Assembly (NCBI GenBank): GCA_008933045.1
Contig: WBXJ01000046.1
Span: forward strand, 1 to 14,538
Direction: 5' to 3'
Length of the DNA: 14,538 nucleotides
Origin: Verrucomicrobiota bacterium
GTDB taxonomy: Bacteria; Verrucomicrobiota; Verrucomicrobiia; Limisphaerales; SXQI01
The notes under the pieces are model-generated. The model saw only the letters and a list, made by a program, of their open reading frames with translations. It was not told the DNA's origin and searched no databases. Within the stretch, counting starts at the first letter, position 1, and every line of letters begins with the position of its first letter. The position numbers and the translations under genes are program-made. Positions 1-7,064 of this stretch are shown piece by piece.

Positions 1-1
1 G

Positions 2-871
2 AATTCGACCAGCGATCCGATCCCCCTGTTCGACCCTGCCATCCCTACCCATACGTGGCGCCTCGATCGCGGAGTCCGATATTCGTTCCCCACGAATATC
101 ACGTTGCTTCCCAAGGAGCTGATTTTGATCCTGCCCTTCGACCCCCTAGGCGAGCCGCAACTCACTCAAAACCTCATCCGCACCTACGCAATCCCCGCTA
201 AGGTGCGCCTGTTTGGGCCTTACTCCGGCCAACTCTCAGACCAAGGCGATACCCTTGAGCTTCTTCGGGCCGATGCGCCCCAGCAACCACCCCACCCTGA
301 CGCCGGATTTGTTCCCTACCTCATCGTAGATCAGCTCTCTTACGGAATTCTCAGCCCTTGGCCGAACCCGTTACTCACCCCCGGATCCTCCTTGCACAAG
401 GTTGATTTGGCTCTTTATGCCAATGATCCAGCCCATTGGAAGGCCGAGAGTCCCACGGCAGGCATCTCAAACATCCTCTCCACCCCAAATCTCGATTCCG
501 ATCTGGATGGCATGCCCGATTCTTGGGAAAGGGATCACAATCTTGATCCAAACAACCTCGCTGATGCCCAACTCGATGCCGATAACGATGGTTTAACCAA
601 TGTTCAAGAATTCCTTGCAGGAACCGACCCTCACAATGTCAGTAGTCGTTTGGGGATTAGTGCCGAGCTTCAGGCGGATGGTCTTCATCTCACCTTTAGC
701 ACGATCGGAAACCACACCTACGAGGTCCAGTTTCAAGAGGCCCTCGGTGGTGCGACTTGGCAAACGCTTCAAGAGGTGAAAGCACCCAGCAACGGGGGCG
801 CGTTGAGGATCCTCGATCCCACAGTCGGCACCACCCGCTTTTATCGACTTCGATTGGTTCTAACTCAGTAA
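2..871 (+). CDS. Lamin-tail / TSP3-repeat exported protein, C-terminal part (5' end outside window)
   Basis: The reading frame is open to the left edge, so the true start lies outside; the first in-window TTG at 104 is not a credible start. The N-terminal visible part (a WRLDRGVRYSFP-type strand, then LFGPYSGQLSDQGDTLELL) has the pattern of a lamin-tail domain, a beta-sandwich often found in large exported proteins of Verrucomicrobiota and Planctomycetes. It is followed by Asp-rich calcium-binding repeats of thrombospondin type 3 style (DSDLDGMPDSWE and DADNDGLTNVQEF, around 505-625), and then a roughly 75-residue C-terminal beta domain ending FYRLRL. That last domain resembles the C-terminus of the protein encoded at 8519-9397. 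Location is inferred to be cell surface or outer membrane; no enzymatic motif is visible. It is convergent with mnmG, with 17 bp between the stops. Confidence 0.75.
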   Translation, partial: NSTSDPIPLFDPAIPTHTWRLDRGVRYSFPTNITLLPKELILILPFDPLGEPQLTQNLIRTYAIPAKVRLFGPYSGQLSDQGDTLELLRADAPQQPPHPDAGFVPYLIVDQLSYGILSPWPNPLLTPGSSLHKVDLALYANDPAHWKAESPTAGISNILSTPNLDSDLDGMPDSWERDHNLDPNNLADAQLDADNDGLTNVQEFLAGTDPHNVSSRLGISAELQADGLHLTFSTIGNHTYEVQFQEALGGATWQTLQEVKAPSNGGALRILDPTVGTTRFYRLRLVLTQ

Positions 872-872
872 C

Positions 873-892
873 GTAATTATTTTAATAATTAC
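873..892. terminator. Inverted repeat between convergent genes, possible bidirectional terminator
   Basis: GTAATTAT (873-880) and ATAATTAC (885-892) form a perfect 8-bp stem around a TTTA loop, directly between the stop codon of the lamin-tail gene and the stop codon of mnmG, which it overlaps. The position suits a shared terminator, but the stem is AT-rich and the flanking T-tract is poor, so termination strength is doubtful. Confidence 0.35.
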
Positions 893-2811
893 ATTTCGCA
901 ACAATCGGACGGCGGATCAATGGGTCGCGGTCCACGCTTCATGCTCACCATGACCAAGGCCACATCCGCAGGTGAGACCCCAGAAATCCGTGCGGCTTGA
1001 CCCAAGGTTGCGGGTCGGATTTTGTGCAATTTTTGACGAGCCTCCGTACGCAAACTTGGCACCAAATCGTAGTCCAACCAATCGGGTATCCCCTTATCCT
1101 CCAACGTCTTAAAGCGTTCTACCTCAAACTCTTGGCGATCAATATAACCCTCGTATTTGACATTGATTTCGACTTGCTGAATGACTTCTGGCGACAATGT
1201 TTCGTCGCGACTCGGCAGATCGCCGTAGGTGACCTCTGTCCGCCGCAGCATTTGCTCCAAGGTGCTTGTCCCAATTCGAGTCGTCTCAATCCGTTGCATC
1301 TCCCGCTGAATACTCTCCGTCTTTAGAAGAAACTTCCGATAGTTTCGATCGGGCAAAAGTCCTAGGTCGTAGCCAATTTGGGAGAGCCTGAGATCCGCGT
1401 TGTCTTGGCGCAACAAGAGCCGGTATTCCGCACGCGACGTAAACATCCGATAAGGTTCCACGGTTCCCTTCGTCACCAGATCATCAATCAAAACCCCGAT
1501 GTACGCTTGATCACGCCGCAGAATCAAAGGATCCAATCCCTTGACGCGCCGTGCTGCGTTGATCCCTGCCATCAATCCTTGAGCGGCCGCCTCCTCGTAT
1601 CCCGAGGTACCGTTGATCTGACCCGCACAAAACAAATTGCGGCAAGGCTTAGTTTCAAGCCAAGAATGGAGCTGCGTCGGAAACGAGAAATCATACTCGA
1701 CCGCATACGCAGGGCGGAGGATCTCGGCATTCTCACAACCGAGGATCGTTCGGACGAGTGGCACCTGAACTTCGATCGGTAGACAGGTCGAGAAACCGTT
1801 GACATAGATTTCCTCCGTCGAGATCCCTTCTGGCTCGAGGAAAATCTGATGCCGTTCTTTGTCAGGAAATTTGACGATCTTGTCCTCGATTGAAGGACAA
1901 TAGCGCGGACCCACCCCCTCGATCACGCCGGAATACATGGGCGACTTGTGGATGTTCTCTCGAATCGTGGCGGCGGTCGCATCCGTGGTAAAGGTCACAT
2001 AGCACGGAAGCTGGCCTTGAATTCGGTCTAGGATCGATCCCGGAGGGTATTTTCCACCAGAATGCCCGATATCCATCGGGTTTACTCCAGAATGTTCCAC
2101 GTGGAACAAATCATCCTTCCAATAAGTGAAAAACGGCGGCGGATCTTCTCCGTGTTGAATTTGAGTCTGGCTAAAATCAATGGATCGCCGAGAAAGGCGG
2201 GGAGGAGTCCCCGTCTTGAGGCGGCCCAGCGAAAGTCCCACTTCGATCAAGCTAGCGGAGAGACCCAACGCTGCCGCCTCACCCGATCGTCCCCCTGTCT
2301 GTTGATTGCTGCCGATGTGCATCAATCCTCGAAGGAAGGTTCCTGTGGTAACCACCACCGTTTTGGCGAGGTACTGCACATCCAAGGTTGTCTCGACCCC
2401 GAATACCTGACCGTCTCGGTGCAACAGCTTTGAGACTTGGCCCTGCTTACAATCCAGATTTTCTTGGCGCTCACAGACCCATTTGAGTCGAAATTGGTAC
2501 GCTTTCTTGTCACACTGCGCCCGAGGTGCCCAAACTGAGGGTCCCTTCTTGGTGTTGAGCATCCGAAACTGAAGGCCCGTCATGTCGGTTGCCTTGCCCA
2601 TCTCGCCACCGAGCGCGTCAATTTCTCGGGTAAGATGACCCTTAGCCAGACCCCCAATCGCCGGGTTGCAGGACATTTGGCCGATTGTATCGAGGTTAAT
2701 GGAGAGCAGAAGGGTGTGACACCCCATGCGTGCAGCCGCGAGCGCAGCCTCCACGCCCGCATGGCCAGCACCTAAAACTACCACATCGTATTGAGTCGGA
2801 TGAACAAACAT
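889..2811 (-). CDS. mnmG: MnmG (GidA), tRNA uridine-5-carboxymethylaminomethyl(34) synthesis enzyme
   Basis: FAD-dependent half of the MnmE-MnmG complex that installs the carboxymethylaminomethyl group on the wobble uridine of certain tRNAs, in the cytoplasm. At 640 residues it has the usual family length. Visible hallmarks are the N-terminal dinucleotide-binding motif GAGHAGVEAALAAARMG (14-30), SCNPAIGGLAKGHLTREID (47-65), the signature GPSVWAPRAQCDK (90-102), GPRYCPSIEDK with the conserved cysteine C305, AGQINGTSGYEEAAAQG, and the C-terminal FTSRAEYRLLLRQDNADLRL tRNA-binding region. The ATG has GAGGAA about 9 nt upstream. Between the PFFTY segment (about 226) and QLPCYVT there are about two dozen more residues than in E. 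coli MnmG as I recall it, and this stretch contains the parS palindrome, read as LFHVEH (235-240). rsmG and parAB, frequent neighbours near origins, are not beside it here. Confidence 0.97.
   Translation of the reverse strand: MFVHPTQYDVVVLGAGHAGVEAALAAARMGCHTLLLSINLDTIGQMSCNPAIGGLAKGHLTREIDALGGEMGKATDMTGLQFRMLNTKKGPSVWAPRAQCDKKAYQFRLKWVCERQENLDCKQGQVSKLLHRDGQVFGVETTLDVQYLAKTVVVTTGTFLRGLMHIGSNQQTGGRSGEAAALGLSASLIEVGLSLGRLKTGTPPRLSRRSIDFSQTQIQHGEDPPPFFTYWKDDLFHVEHSGVNPMDIGHSGGKYPPGSILDRIQGQLPCYVTFTTDATAATIRENIHKSPMYSGVIEGVGPRYCPSIEDKIVKFPDKERHQIFLEPEGISTEEIYVNGFSTCLPIEVQVPLVRTILGCENAEILRPAYAVEYDFSFPTQLHSWLETKPCRNLFCAGQINGTSGYEEAAAQGLMAGINAARRVKGLDPLILRRDQAYIGVLIDDLVTKGTVEPYRMFTSRAEYRLLLRQDNADLRLSQIGYDLGLLPDRNYRKFLLKTESIQREMQRIETTRIGTSTLEQMLRRTEVTYGDLPSRDETLSPEVIQQVEINVKYEGYIDRQEFEVERFKTLEDKGIPDWLDYDLVPSLRTEARQKLHKIRPATLGQAARISGVSPADVALVMVSMKRGPRPIDPPSDCCEM
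2093..2108. other. parS: parS centromere site (intragenic, in mnmG)
   Basis: Perfect 16-bp palindrome TGTTCCACGTGGAACA. It matches the well-conserved bacterial parS consensus TGTTTCACGTGAAACA except for the symmetric T/C and A/G pair, a variant known from other bacteria. ParB (Spo0J) binds such sites, loads as a CTP-dependent clamp, and with ParA and SMC segregates the origin region. Here it is read through as FHVEH in MnmG. The identical sequence recurs at 2850-2865. Confidence 0.85.
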
Positions 2812-2849
2812 GACACTTAATTCCTCGGAACTCGCCGAAATCGACCGAA

Positions 2850-2865
2850 TGTTCCACGTGGAACA
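2850..2865. other. parS: parS centromere site (intergenic, upstream of mnmG)
   Basis: Second exact copy of TGTTCCACGTGGAACA, 757 bp from the first and 39 bp upstream of the mnmG ATG. The palindrome extends to 20 bp (AATGTTCCACGTGGAACATT, 2848-2867). Two identical copies so close together are very unlikely by chance, which strengthens the parS call for both. ParB bound here could also affect the mnmG promoter, since it occupies most of the 79-bp pgi-mnmG gap. Confidence 0.88.
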
Positions 2866-2890
2866 TTGTTAACTTCTGATTGAGTCCTCA

Positions 2891-4498
2891 TCAACGGGCC
2901 TCGTTCAGAACCAAAGGTCGATGATATCGACACTCGGCTGGGTGACTACTAGAAATCTTCCCTACCTTCCCAGAAAAGGCCCAACGTTCGCAAAGCTTAA
3001 AAATGGTCTCCGCTCGGGCGGGTAACTGAATTGCCGACGCAATCTCATCAGCAGTGTAATCATGCCCTGCATGCGATTGGAGGAAAGCCATCACTTTGTG
3101 ATGAACCTCCAGAATCGCCCCGGCTGCTTTCTTACCCGCCTCAACTCCGGGCTGATGGTAGGCATTTATATGAACTAGTTGGGCATAAAAACCCACTGCT
3201 CGTTCGTAAAGTGCGATGAGTAACCCGACAGTATAGGCACTCACCTCGGGAATTGTGAGGGTAATCGACTGACGATCATTTTCATAAAGTGCCTCACGAG
3301 TGCCGAGGAAGAATCCCTGCAAATAATCGCCACTCGTCACGCCAGGTTCAACCTCGATGCTCTCGCCTTGGCGATCACGTAACACCTCAATAAAGGTCAC
3401 GAAGAAGCTATTCAATCCATCACGCAATTGCTGAATGTAAGCGTGCTGATCGGTCGCGCCTTTATTTCCATAAACCGCAATTCCTTGGTTCACACGATTG
3501 CCGCTCAGGTCAAGTTCCTTGCCGATTGACTCCATAATGAGCTGCTGGAGATACTTGGAGAATAGCTCAAGGCGATCCTTGTAAGGAAGAACAACCATAT
3601 CCTTCGCACCACGACCCTCGCCGATAATATACCACGCCACAGCCAATTGCATCGCGGGGTTTGCGTCATAATTGGGAGTCCGTGTCACGGCATCTGTTTC
3701 GCAAGCACCCTGTATAAATGCCTCTATATCAACACCTTGTAACGCCATTGGAAGCAAGCCCACTGCGGAAGTGACGCTCGTTCTACCGCCCACCCAATCC
3801 CACATTGGAAATCGAGCCAGCCAACCGTCACGTTTGGCAACTTGATCCAATTCGCTGCCATAACCCGTAATTGCGACCGTCTGTTTTGAGAAATCGAGGC
3901 CGCTCCGCTCAAATACTGCTTTGGTTTCGAGCATCCCGTTGCGGGTCTCCTTGGTGCCGCCAGATTTAGAAATGACGAGGACTAAGGTGCGATTGAGAAC
4001 CGGTTGAAGGTGGCTCAGAACCTTGTCCATGCCATCAGGATCGGTGTTGTCTAGGAATGAGATTTGAAGTCGATCTGAAGCCGATCCGAGTGCTTGGTAA
4101 ATGAATTGCGGCCCCAATGCGGAACCACCAATTCCAATGAGGAGCAAATGAGTGAAAGAACCGCCCGGCGCGGCGATAGTTCCGGAATGCACTTGGGCGG
4201 CGAATGCTTGTATTGTGTCTCTTATATTGTTTATTTCAATTTTTATGTTTTCTTCTGGAGCCAACTCCGAATGACGAAGCCAATAATGTCCTACACGACG
4301 CTTCTCGTCAGGATTAGCGAGACTTCCGGCCTCTAGTGCCGCCATGTCGAGGAACGCTTGATAGATTCGAGGTTGAAGTTCCTCAATCGCGGATCGTTCG
4401 ATGGCGGTTCGACTCAAATCGAGGGTGAGACCTAGAGTAGGAAATTCTGTTTGGAACTGTTGGAAGCGTTCCCAAAGTTGGGCGGGTGATTGTTTCAT
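2891..4498 (-). CDS. pgi: Glucose-6-phosphate isomerase
   Basis: Interconverts glucose 6-phosphate and fructose 6-phosphate in glycolysis and gluconeogenesis; cytosolic. At 535 residues it is in the family range. Seen: the first SIS-type phosphosugar motif IGIGGSALGP (121-130), VISKSGGTKET (175-185), the family signature region WVGGRTSVTSAVGLLP (235-250), and the three catalytic positions expected from characterised PGIs: E323 in QQLIMESIGK, H352 in GATDQHAYIQQ, and K456 in GVEAGKKAAG. The ATG at 4498 begins MKQSPAQLWERF; no clear Shine-Dalgarno precedes it, only a small hairpin (4503-4517). It sits 87 bp after the UbiA-like gene and 79 bp before mnmG, all on the same strand, so co-transcription is possible. 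Residues 82-96 are encoded by an unusually AT-rich stretch (4211-4255) with several ATA codons. Confidence 0.96.
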   Translation of the reverse strand: MKQSPAQLWERFQQFQTEFPTLGLTLDLSRTAIERSAIEELQPRIYQAFLDMAALEAGSLANPDEKRRVGHYWLRHSELAPEENIKIEINNIRDTIQAFAAQVHSGTIAAPGGSFTHLLLIGIGGSALGPQFIYQALGSASDRLQISFLDNTDPDGMDKVLSHLQPVLNRTLVLVISKSGGTKETRNGMLETKAVFERSGLDFSKQTVAITGYGSELDQVAKRDGWLARFPMWDWVGGRTSVTSAVGLLPMALQGVDIEAFIQGACETDAVTRTPNYDANPAMQLAVAWYIIGEGRGAKDMVVLPYKDRLELFSKYLQQLIMESIGKELDLSGNRVNQGIAVYGNKGATDQHAYIQQLRDGLNSFFVTFIEVLRDRQGESIEVEPGVTSGDYLQGFFLGTREALYENDRQSITLTIPEVSAYTVGLLIALYERAVGFYAQLVHINAYHQPGVEAGKKAAGAILEVHHKVMAFLQSHAGHDYTADEIASAIQLPARAETIFKLCERWAFSGKVGKISSSHPAECRYHRPLVLNEAR

Positions 4499-4523
4499 AA
4501 AAAGGGCCCATCGCCCTGAAAGT

Positions 4524-4551
4524 AATATAATTGAAATCGTTGAAGCCGCAA
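4524..4551 (-). promoter_or_regulatory. Possible sigma70-type promoter for pgi, followed by a small leader hairpin
   Basis: On the minus strand, TTGCGG (4546-4551) is followed after 16 nt by TATATT (4524-4529), a five-of-six match to the -10 consensus; the -35 match is weak. Transcription would start near 4517, exactly at a 5-bp hairpin AGGGC/GCCCT (4503-4517) followed by four T before the ATG. The hairpin could act as a leader structure or be incidental. Confidence 0.3.
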
Positions 4552-4585
4552 CGGAGGAAGCGTGGCGTTAAAAATGGATCCAAAC

Positions 4586-5479
4586 TTAGGTTGCAGGAAT
4601 AAAGCGTTGGCTCAAAAGGGAGAGAAGGAAAAGGGCGACCAGCGCGAGAGCCACATGGGGTGGGCCTCCACCCAGGGCAAGTAGGTCAATCAGGACAATC
4701 CCTGCGAGAAGTTTGGAAACAGCGCGGCCCATACGATCCGGTGCGGAGCCAAAGGCGAGGCGTAAGGTCTGGACGATCCATAATGCGCTGGCGAGGAGCA
4801 TGATTTGGCTGGGACGGCGGTAATCACCGGCGTTGACATACCACGCTAAAACCATCGGAACAAAAAGGGCGAGGCACGGCCAGTAACGAAGCAGGCCCAT
4901 TTGGCTCTCATTTTTTGCGAGATAACTGAGTCCTACAATATAACTGGCAAGAGCGACAGCACTCCAGACAGCAAGGCCCGAAACCCCTTGGTCGCCTGTG
5001 CTGGCTGCTGTAAGAAATAGAAAAAACCGACAACCCGCCATGATGACGGGTGATAAGATCGTGGATTTATGGATCCAATCATAAACCAAGATTGAGGCCA
5101 CTGTGAACCCGCCAAGGATTAGCGGCACCCAACCGATGAAGGCTAGCAGAAGGAGGCCGAAAGTTAACAGGGAAACCCCCCAGACCCAAACGTGAACGAG
5201 ATCGAACCTACCGGATGGAATAGGACGCTCAGGTCGATATTGGCGGTCAAAATCGACGTCCATGGCATCGTTCAAAAACATGCCGCCGATGTAAAGTGCT
5301 GTTGCAGAAGCACTAAGAAGGATGAGATTGAAAAGAGAACCGGCGCCGCCAATCCACCACCCCGCCAAAACGTTGGACCAAACCGTGGGTAGATTTGAAA
5401 CACGGCCCAGTAACAGCAGGCAGTGAATGTAAACTCGTGGAGCTGATTGCATGTCTAAAACTAGACTAAGGGAGTCCAA
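4586..5479 (-). CDS. UbiA-family prenyltransferase, EboC-like
   Basis: Integral membrane prenyl transferase of the UbiA superfamily, which joins an isoprenoid diphosphate to an acceptor. It is 297 residues, with about eight or nine hydrophobic segments. The first Asp-rich motif is intact: N70-D71-x2-D74-x3-D78, followed by RPERPIPSGR. The second motif region reads YDWIHK (133-138), so the usual second aspartate of DxxxD is a lysine, as I recall for EboC-like UbiA proteins of the ebo clusters; the following CRFF (150-153) also fits that group. No other ebo genes or quinone/haem genes are visible nearby, so the acceptor is unknown. The start is TTG at 5477-5479, supported by GGAG 7 nt upstream; the internal ATG at 5450-5452 has no such site. 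Confidence 0.82.
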   Translation of the reverse strand: MDSLSLVLDMQSAPRVYIHCLLLLGRVSNLPTVWSNVLAGWWIGGAGSLFNLILLSASATALYIGGMFLNDAMDVDFDRQYRPERPIPSGRFDLVHVWVWGVSLLTFGLLLLAFIGWVPLILGGFTVASILVYDWIHKSTILSPVIMAGCRFFLFLTAASTGDQGVSGLAVWSAVALASYIVGLSYLAKNESQMGLLRYWPCLALFVPMVLAWYVNAGDYRRPSQIMLLASALWIVQTLRLAFGSAPDRMGRAVSKLLAGIVLIDLLALGGGPPHVALALVALFLLSLLSQRFIPAT

Positions 5480-5505
5480 TGCGGTTCTCCAGAAGAACTA
5501 ATGGA

Positions 5506-5533
5506 AAAACCCGTCCCCTTAGGGACGGGTTTT
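5506..5533 (-). terminator. Strong intrinsic terminator downstream of the leftward pseudopilin gene
   Basis: AAAACCCGTCCC (5506-5517) pairs perfectly with GGGACGGGTTTT (5522-5533) around a 4-nt loop, giving a 12-bp GC-rich stem with a T run on either strand. It lies 28 bp beyond the stop of the pseudopilin gene and before the UbiA-like start, so it isolates that gene from the UbiA-pgi-mnmG set. The symmetric A/T flanks would also let it work on the plus strand. Confidence 0.88.
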
Positions 5534-5561
5534 GCGATTCCAACTAACCGAAAACCTAAAT

Positions 5562-6434
5562 TTACTTCACGCGGCTTGTGTGCTCGCGCATCCATTGACC
5601 ATCGGGGTCTTTGCCGGACATCGTGCCGTTGAACCCACCATCAGCGATGGCTTTTTGTTTGGCTGATTTCTGCCATTTCTTGATTTCAGAATGGCCGTCA
5701 GCAAAGGAAAACCCGCCCGCCCCGTTGTGGTAGCTCCCAGGCATATCCACCCAGCTTGTCGCCGAAGGACCGCTGCCCATAGGGTTGAAGAAACCAGCGT
5801 CATTCATGCTGCCGGGATGTTCATCGAGATAAACCCAAACTTCTGAGGGACCAGGAATTTTGAAATCGGCCGCTTTAGTCACATGGGAATAATAGCTATC
5901 CCATGGGCCATTTTCAGCATTTCCGGCACCCACACCGATATTCCCAGAGATACTACGCACGCGGGAGGTCCAGCCTTTTGCTTTTTGAGCCCGACCCACC
6001 AAAATGTCAGCGGGGCATTTGAAAAGGTTTTTGGAACCGCCGAAATAGGGGGAGAGTTTCGAGAACCGAGGAGTGGTCAGGTAAAGGGTGTTGGTGTTGT
6101 GGGGACTGGTGTCCCAGGTTAACCAACCGGCCACCCAAGGGGCGTTGGCGATGTCCGCCGCTGTCCAACCTTCGGGGTTGGAAGCCAGGCCGCCGTGGAA
6201 ACTGCCCACATACCGGTCATTATTATCTGTGGCGTAGAGGTGCCATGCTAACATCACCTGTTTGAGGTTGCCCATGCACAAAATGCCTTGCGCCTTCGTT
6301 TTAGCTTTGGCGAGTGCGGGGAGAAGCATTCCTGCGAGAATCGCGATGATCGCGATGACAACGAGAAGCTCGATCAGGGTAAAGCCGCGACGCTTTGGCG
6401 AAGGACTCGGTTTTGCTGAATTTATACCTAACAT
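5562..6434 (-). CDS. Prepilin-type N-terminal cleavage/methylation domain protein (H-X9-DG pseudopilin-like)
   Basis: Type IV pilin/type II pseudopilin-like exported protein. From ATG 6434 it is 290 residues: a short basic leader MLGINSAKPSPSPKRRG, predicted prepilin-peptidase cleavage before FTLIELLVVIAIIAILAGM with the conserved Glu at mature position 5, then a globular domain containing NLKQVMLAWHLYATDNND. Near the C-terminus HNGAGGFSFADG fits the H-X9-DG motif exactly. This class is highly amplified in Verrucomicrobiota, Planctomycetes and Lentisphaerae, usually without neighbouring secretion machinery, and its role is unknown. The frame is open to a TTG at 6485 and an ATG at 6482, which would add 17 or 16 residues. 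I prefer 6434 because the leader length is then typical, though no Shine-Dalgarno supports any of them. It is terminated by the hairpin at 5506-5533. Confidence 0.9.
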   Translation of the reverse strand: MLGINSAKPSPSPKRRGFTLIELLVVIAIIAILAGMLLPALAKAKTKAQGILCMGNLKQVMLAWHLYATDNNDRYVGSFHGGLASNPEGWTAADIANAPWVAGWLTWDTSPHNTNTLYLTTPRFSKLSPYFGGSKNLFKCPADILVGRAQKAKGWTSRVRSISGNIGVGAGNAENGPWDSYYSHVTKAADFKIPGPSEVWVYLDEHPGSMNDAGFFNPMGSGPSATSWVDMPGSYHNGAGGFSFADGHSEIKKWQKSAKQKAIADGGFNGTMSGKDPDGQWMREHTSRVK

Positions 6435-6449
6435 ATTACGTTGAATGAG

Positions 6450-6463
6450 TTGTGGCTCCACAA
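6450..6463. repeat. Inverted repeat TTGTGG-CT-CCACAA in the divergent promoter region
   Basis: Two perfect 6-bp arms around a 2-bp centre, just upstream of the leftward pseudopilin start and about 75 bp from the rightward promoter. The symmetric layout suits a dimeric repressor or activator operator, but I recognise no specific regulator consensus. Confidence 0.35.
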
Positions 6464-6536
6464 TTCCAATTTGCACCCACATCAAACCGTTGTGAAGTGT
6501 GCGTCTCGCGGCACAGGATTCTGGGGAGGGGAGGCT

Positions 6537-6565
6537 TTGACAGGTTAGAGAAACTGTGGTTTAGT
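6537..6565 (+). promoter_or_regulatory. Sigma70-type promoter for the small CxxC protein gene
   Basis: A perfect -35 TTGACA (6537-6542), a 17-bp spacer, and TTTAGT (6560-6565, four of six to TATAAT). Transcription would start near 6572, which argues against the in-frame GTG at 6573 as the translation start and favours ATG 6609. Confidence 0.55.
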
Positions 6566-6608
6566 TATTGGCGTGCAGCTTGTCAGGAGCCAAGTCTTAG
6601 TCTCGGTG

Positions 6609-6950
6609 ATGCTTTCCCTAGTTATGGGTTTGCATTGGACCGTGATTCAATCGGCGGCTTTCGTTGGGATGGTGATCCGGTATTCGCAGACGGATTCGTT
6701 GCCGATGGCACTGAGTAAGACGTTTGATGGCTTGCATCCCTGCTCGGTGTGTCAATGGGTGAAAAAGGGACGTGAGGCTGATACGAAGGATAAGATCCCC
6801 AAGAGCGAGATGAAGCAGATTTTGATACTGGTCTTGACGCCTCAACTTATTTTTCTACCTCTGGATTTTGAGAAGCTCGGTTCCCACCCCAATAGCGTGG
6901 CACTGCAACGCAGTCTAGCTCCGCCGTTGCCTCCTCCTCGATTCGTTTAG
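6609..6950 (+). CDS. Small membrane-anchored or exported protein with a CxxC motif, function unknown
   Basis: 113 residues from ATG 6609: an N-terminal hydrophobic segment (about 1-24, MLSLVMGLHWTVIQSAAFVG), then SLPMALSKTFDGLHPCSVCQ with C45 and C48, a charged Lys/Glu-rich stretch, a second hydrophobic patch (ILILVLTPQLIFLPL), and a proline-rich tail PPLPPPRFV. I recall similar small proteins with an N-terminal hydrophobic helix and an HPCxxC motif in Verrucomicrobiota, and their layout recalls DUF2946-type proteins that accompany metal-uptake genes. The CxxC could bind a metal or be redox active. The frame extends upstream to GTG 6573, but the promoter at 6537-6565 makes that start unlikely. 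A terminator follows at 6996-7020, so it is probably a single-gene transcript. Confidence 0.65.
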   Translation: MLSLVMGLHWTVIQSAAFVGMVIRYSQTDSLPMALSKTFDGLHPCSVCQWVKKGREADTKDKIPKSEMKQILILVLTPQLIFLPLDFEKLGSHPNSVALQRSLAPPLPPPRFV

Positions 6951-6995
6951 TGATCTTCCACTGATCGCTTCCGCCTAAACGCGGTCAGTTCATTG

Positions 6996-7020
6996 CTGCC
7001 ATTTTAGGGGCAGTGTTTTT
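6996..7020 (+). terminator. Probable intrinsic terminator after the small CxxC gene
   Basis: CTGCC (6996-7000) and GGCAG (7009-7013) form a 5-bp GC-rich stem around an 8-nt loop, followed by TGTTTTT. It lies 46 bp beyond the stop. A further small stem CCGC/GCGG (6971-6984), flanked by CTGA and TCAG, lies just upstream and may add to the structure. Confidence 0.5.
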
Positions 7021-7064
7021 GGGCGTCGCCATGGAAGCTATTTTCTACTGGCATTGTAAATCTA

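Noticed and set aside
4503..4517. Hairpin with a T run before the pgi ATG as a terminator for the UbiA-like gene
   Set aside because: The stem has only 5 bp and the T run touches the pgi start codon; more likely a leader structure or chance.
4383..4583. 66-codon frame on the minus strand across the pgi start
   Set aside because: It overlaps the N-terminal coding part of pgi in another frame and has no family-like features.
6425..6445. TAACATATTA near the pseudopilin start as a Zur or Fur box
   Set aside because: The dyad has mismatches, it overlaps the start codon, and it does not fit known Zur or Fur consensus sequences well enough.
6452..6718. 88-codon open frame on the plus strand overlapping the start of the CxxC gene
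   Set aside because: It overlaps the promoter and the better-supported frame at 6609-6950, and its translation shows no recognisable domain or hydrophobic pattern.
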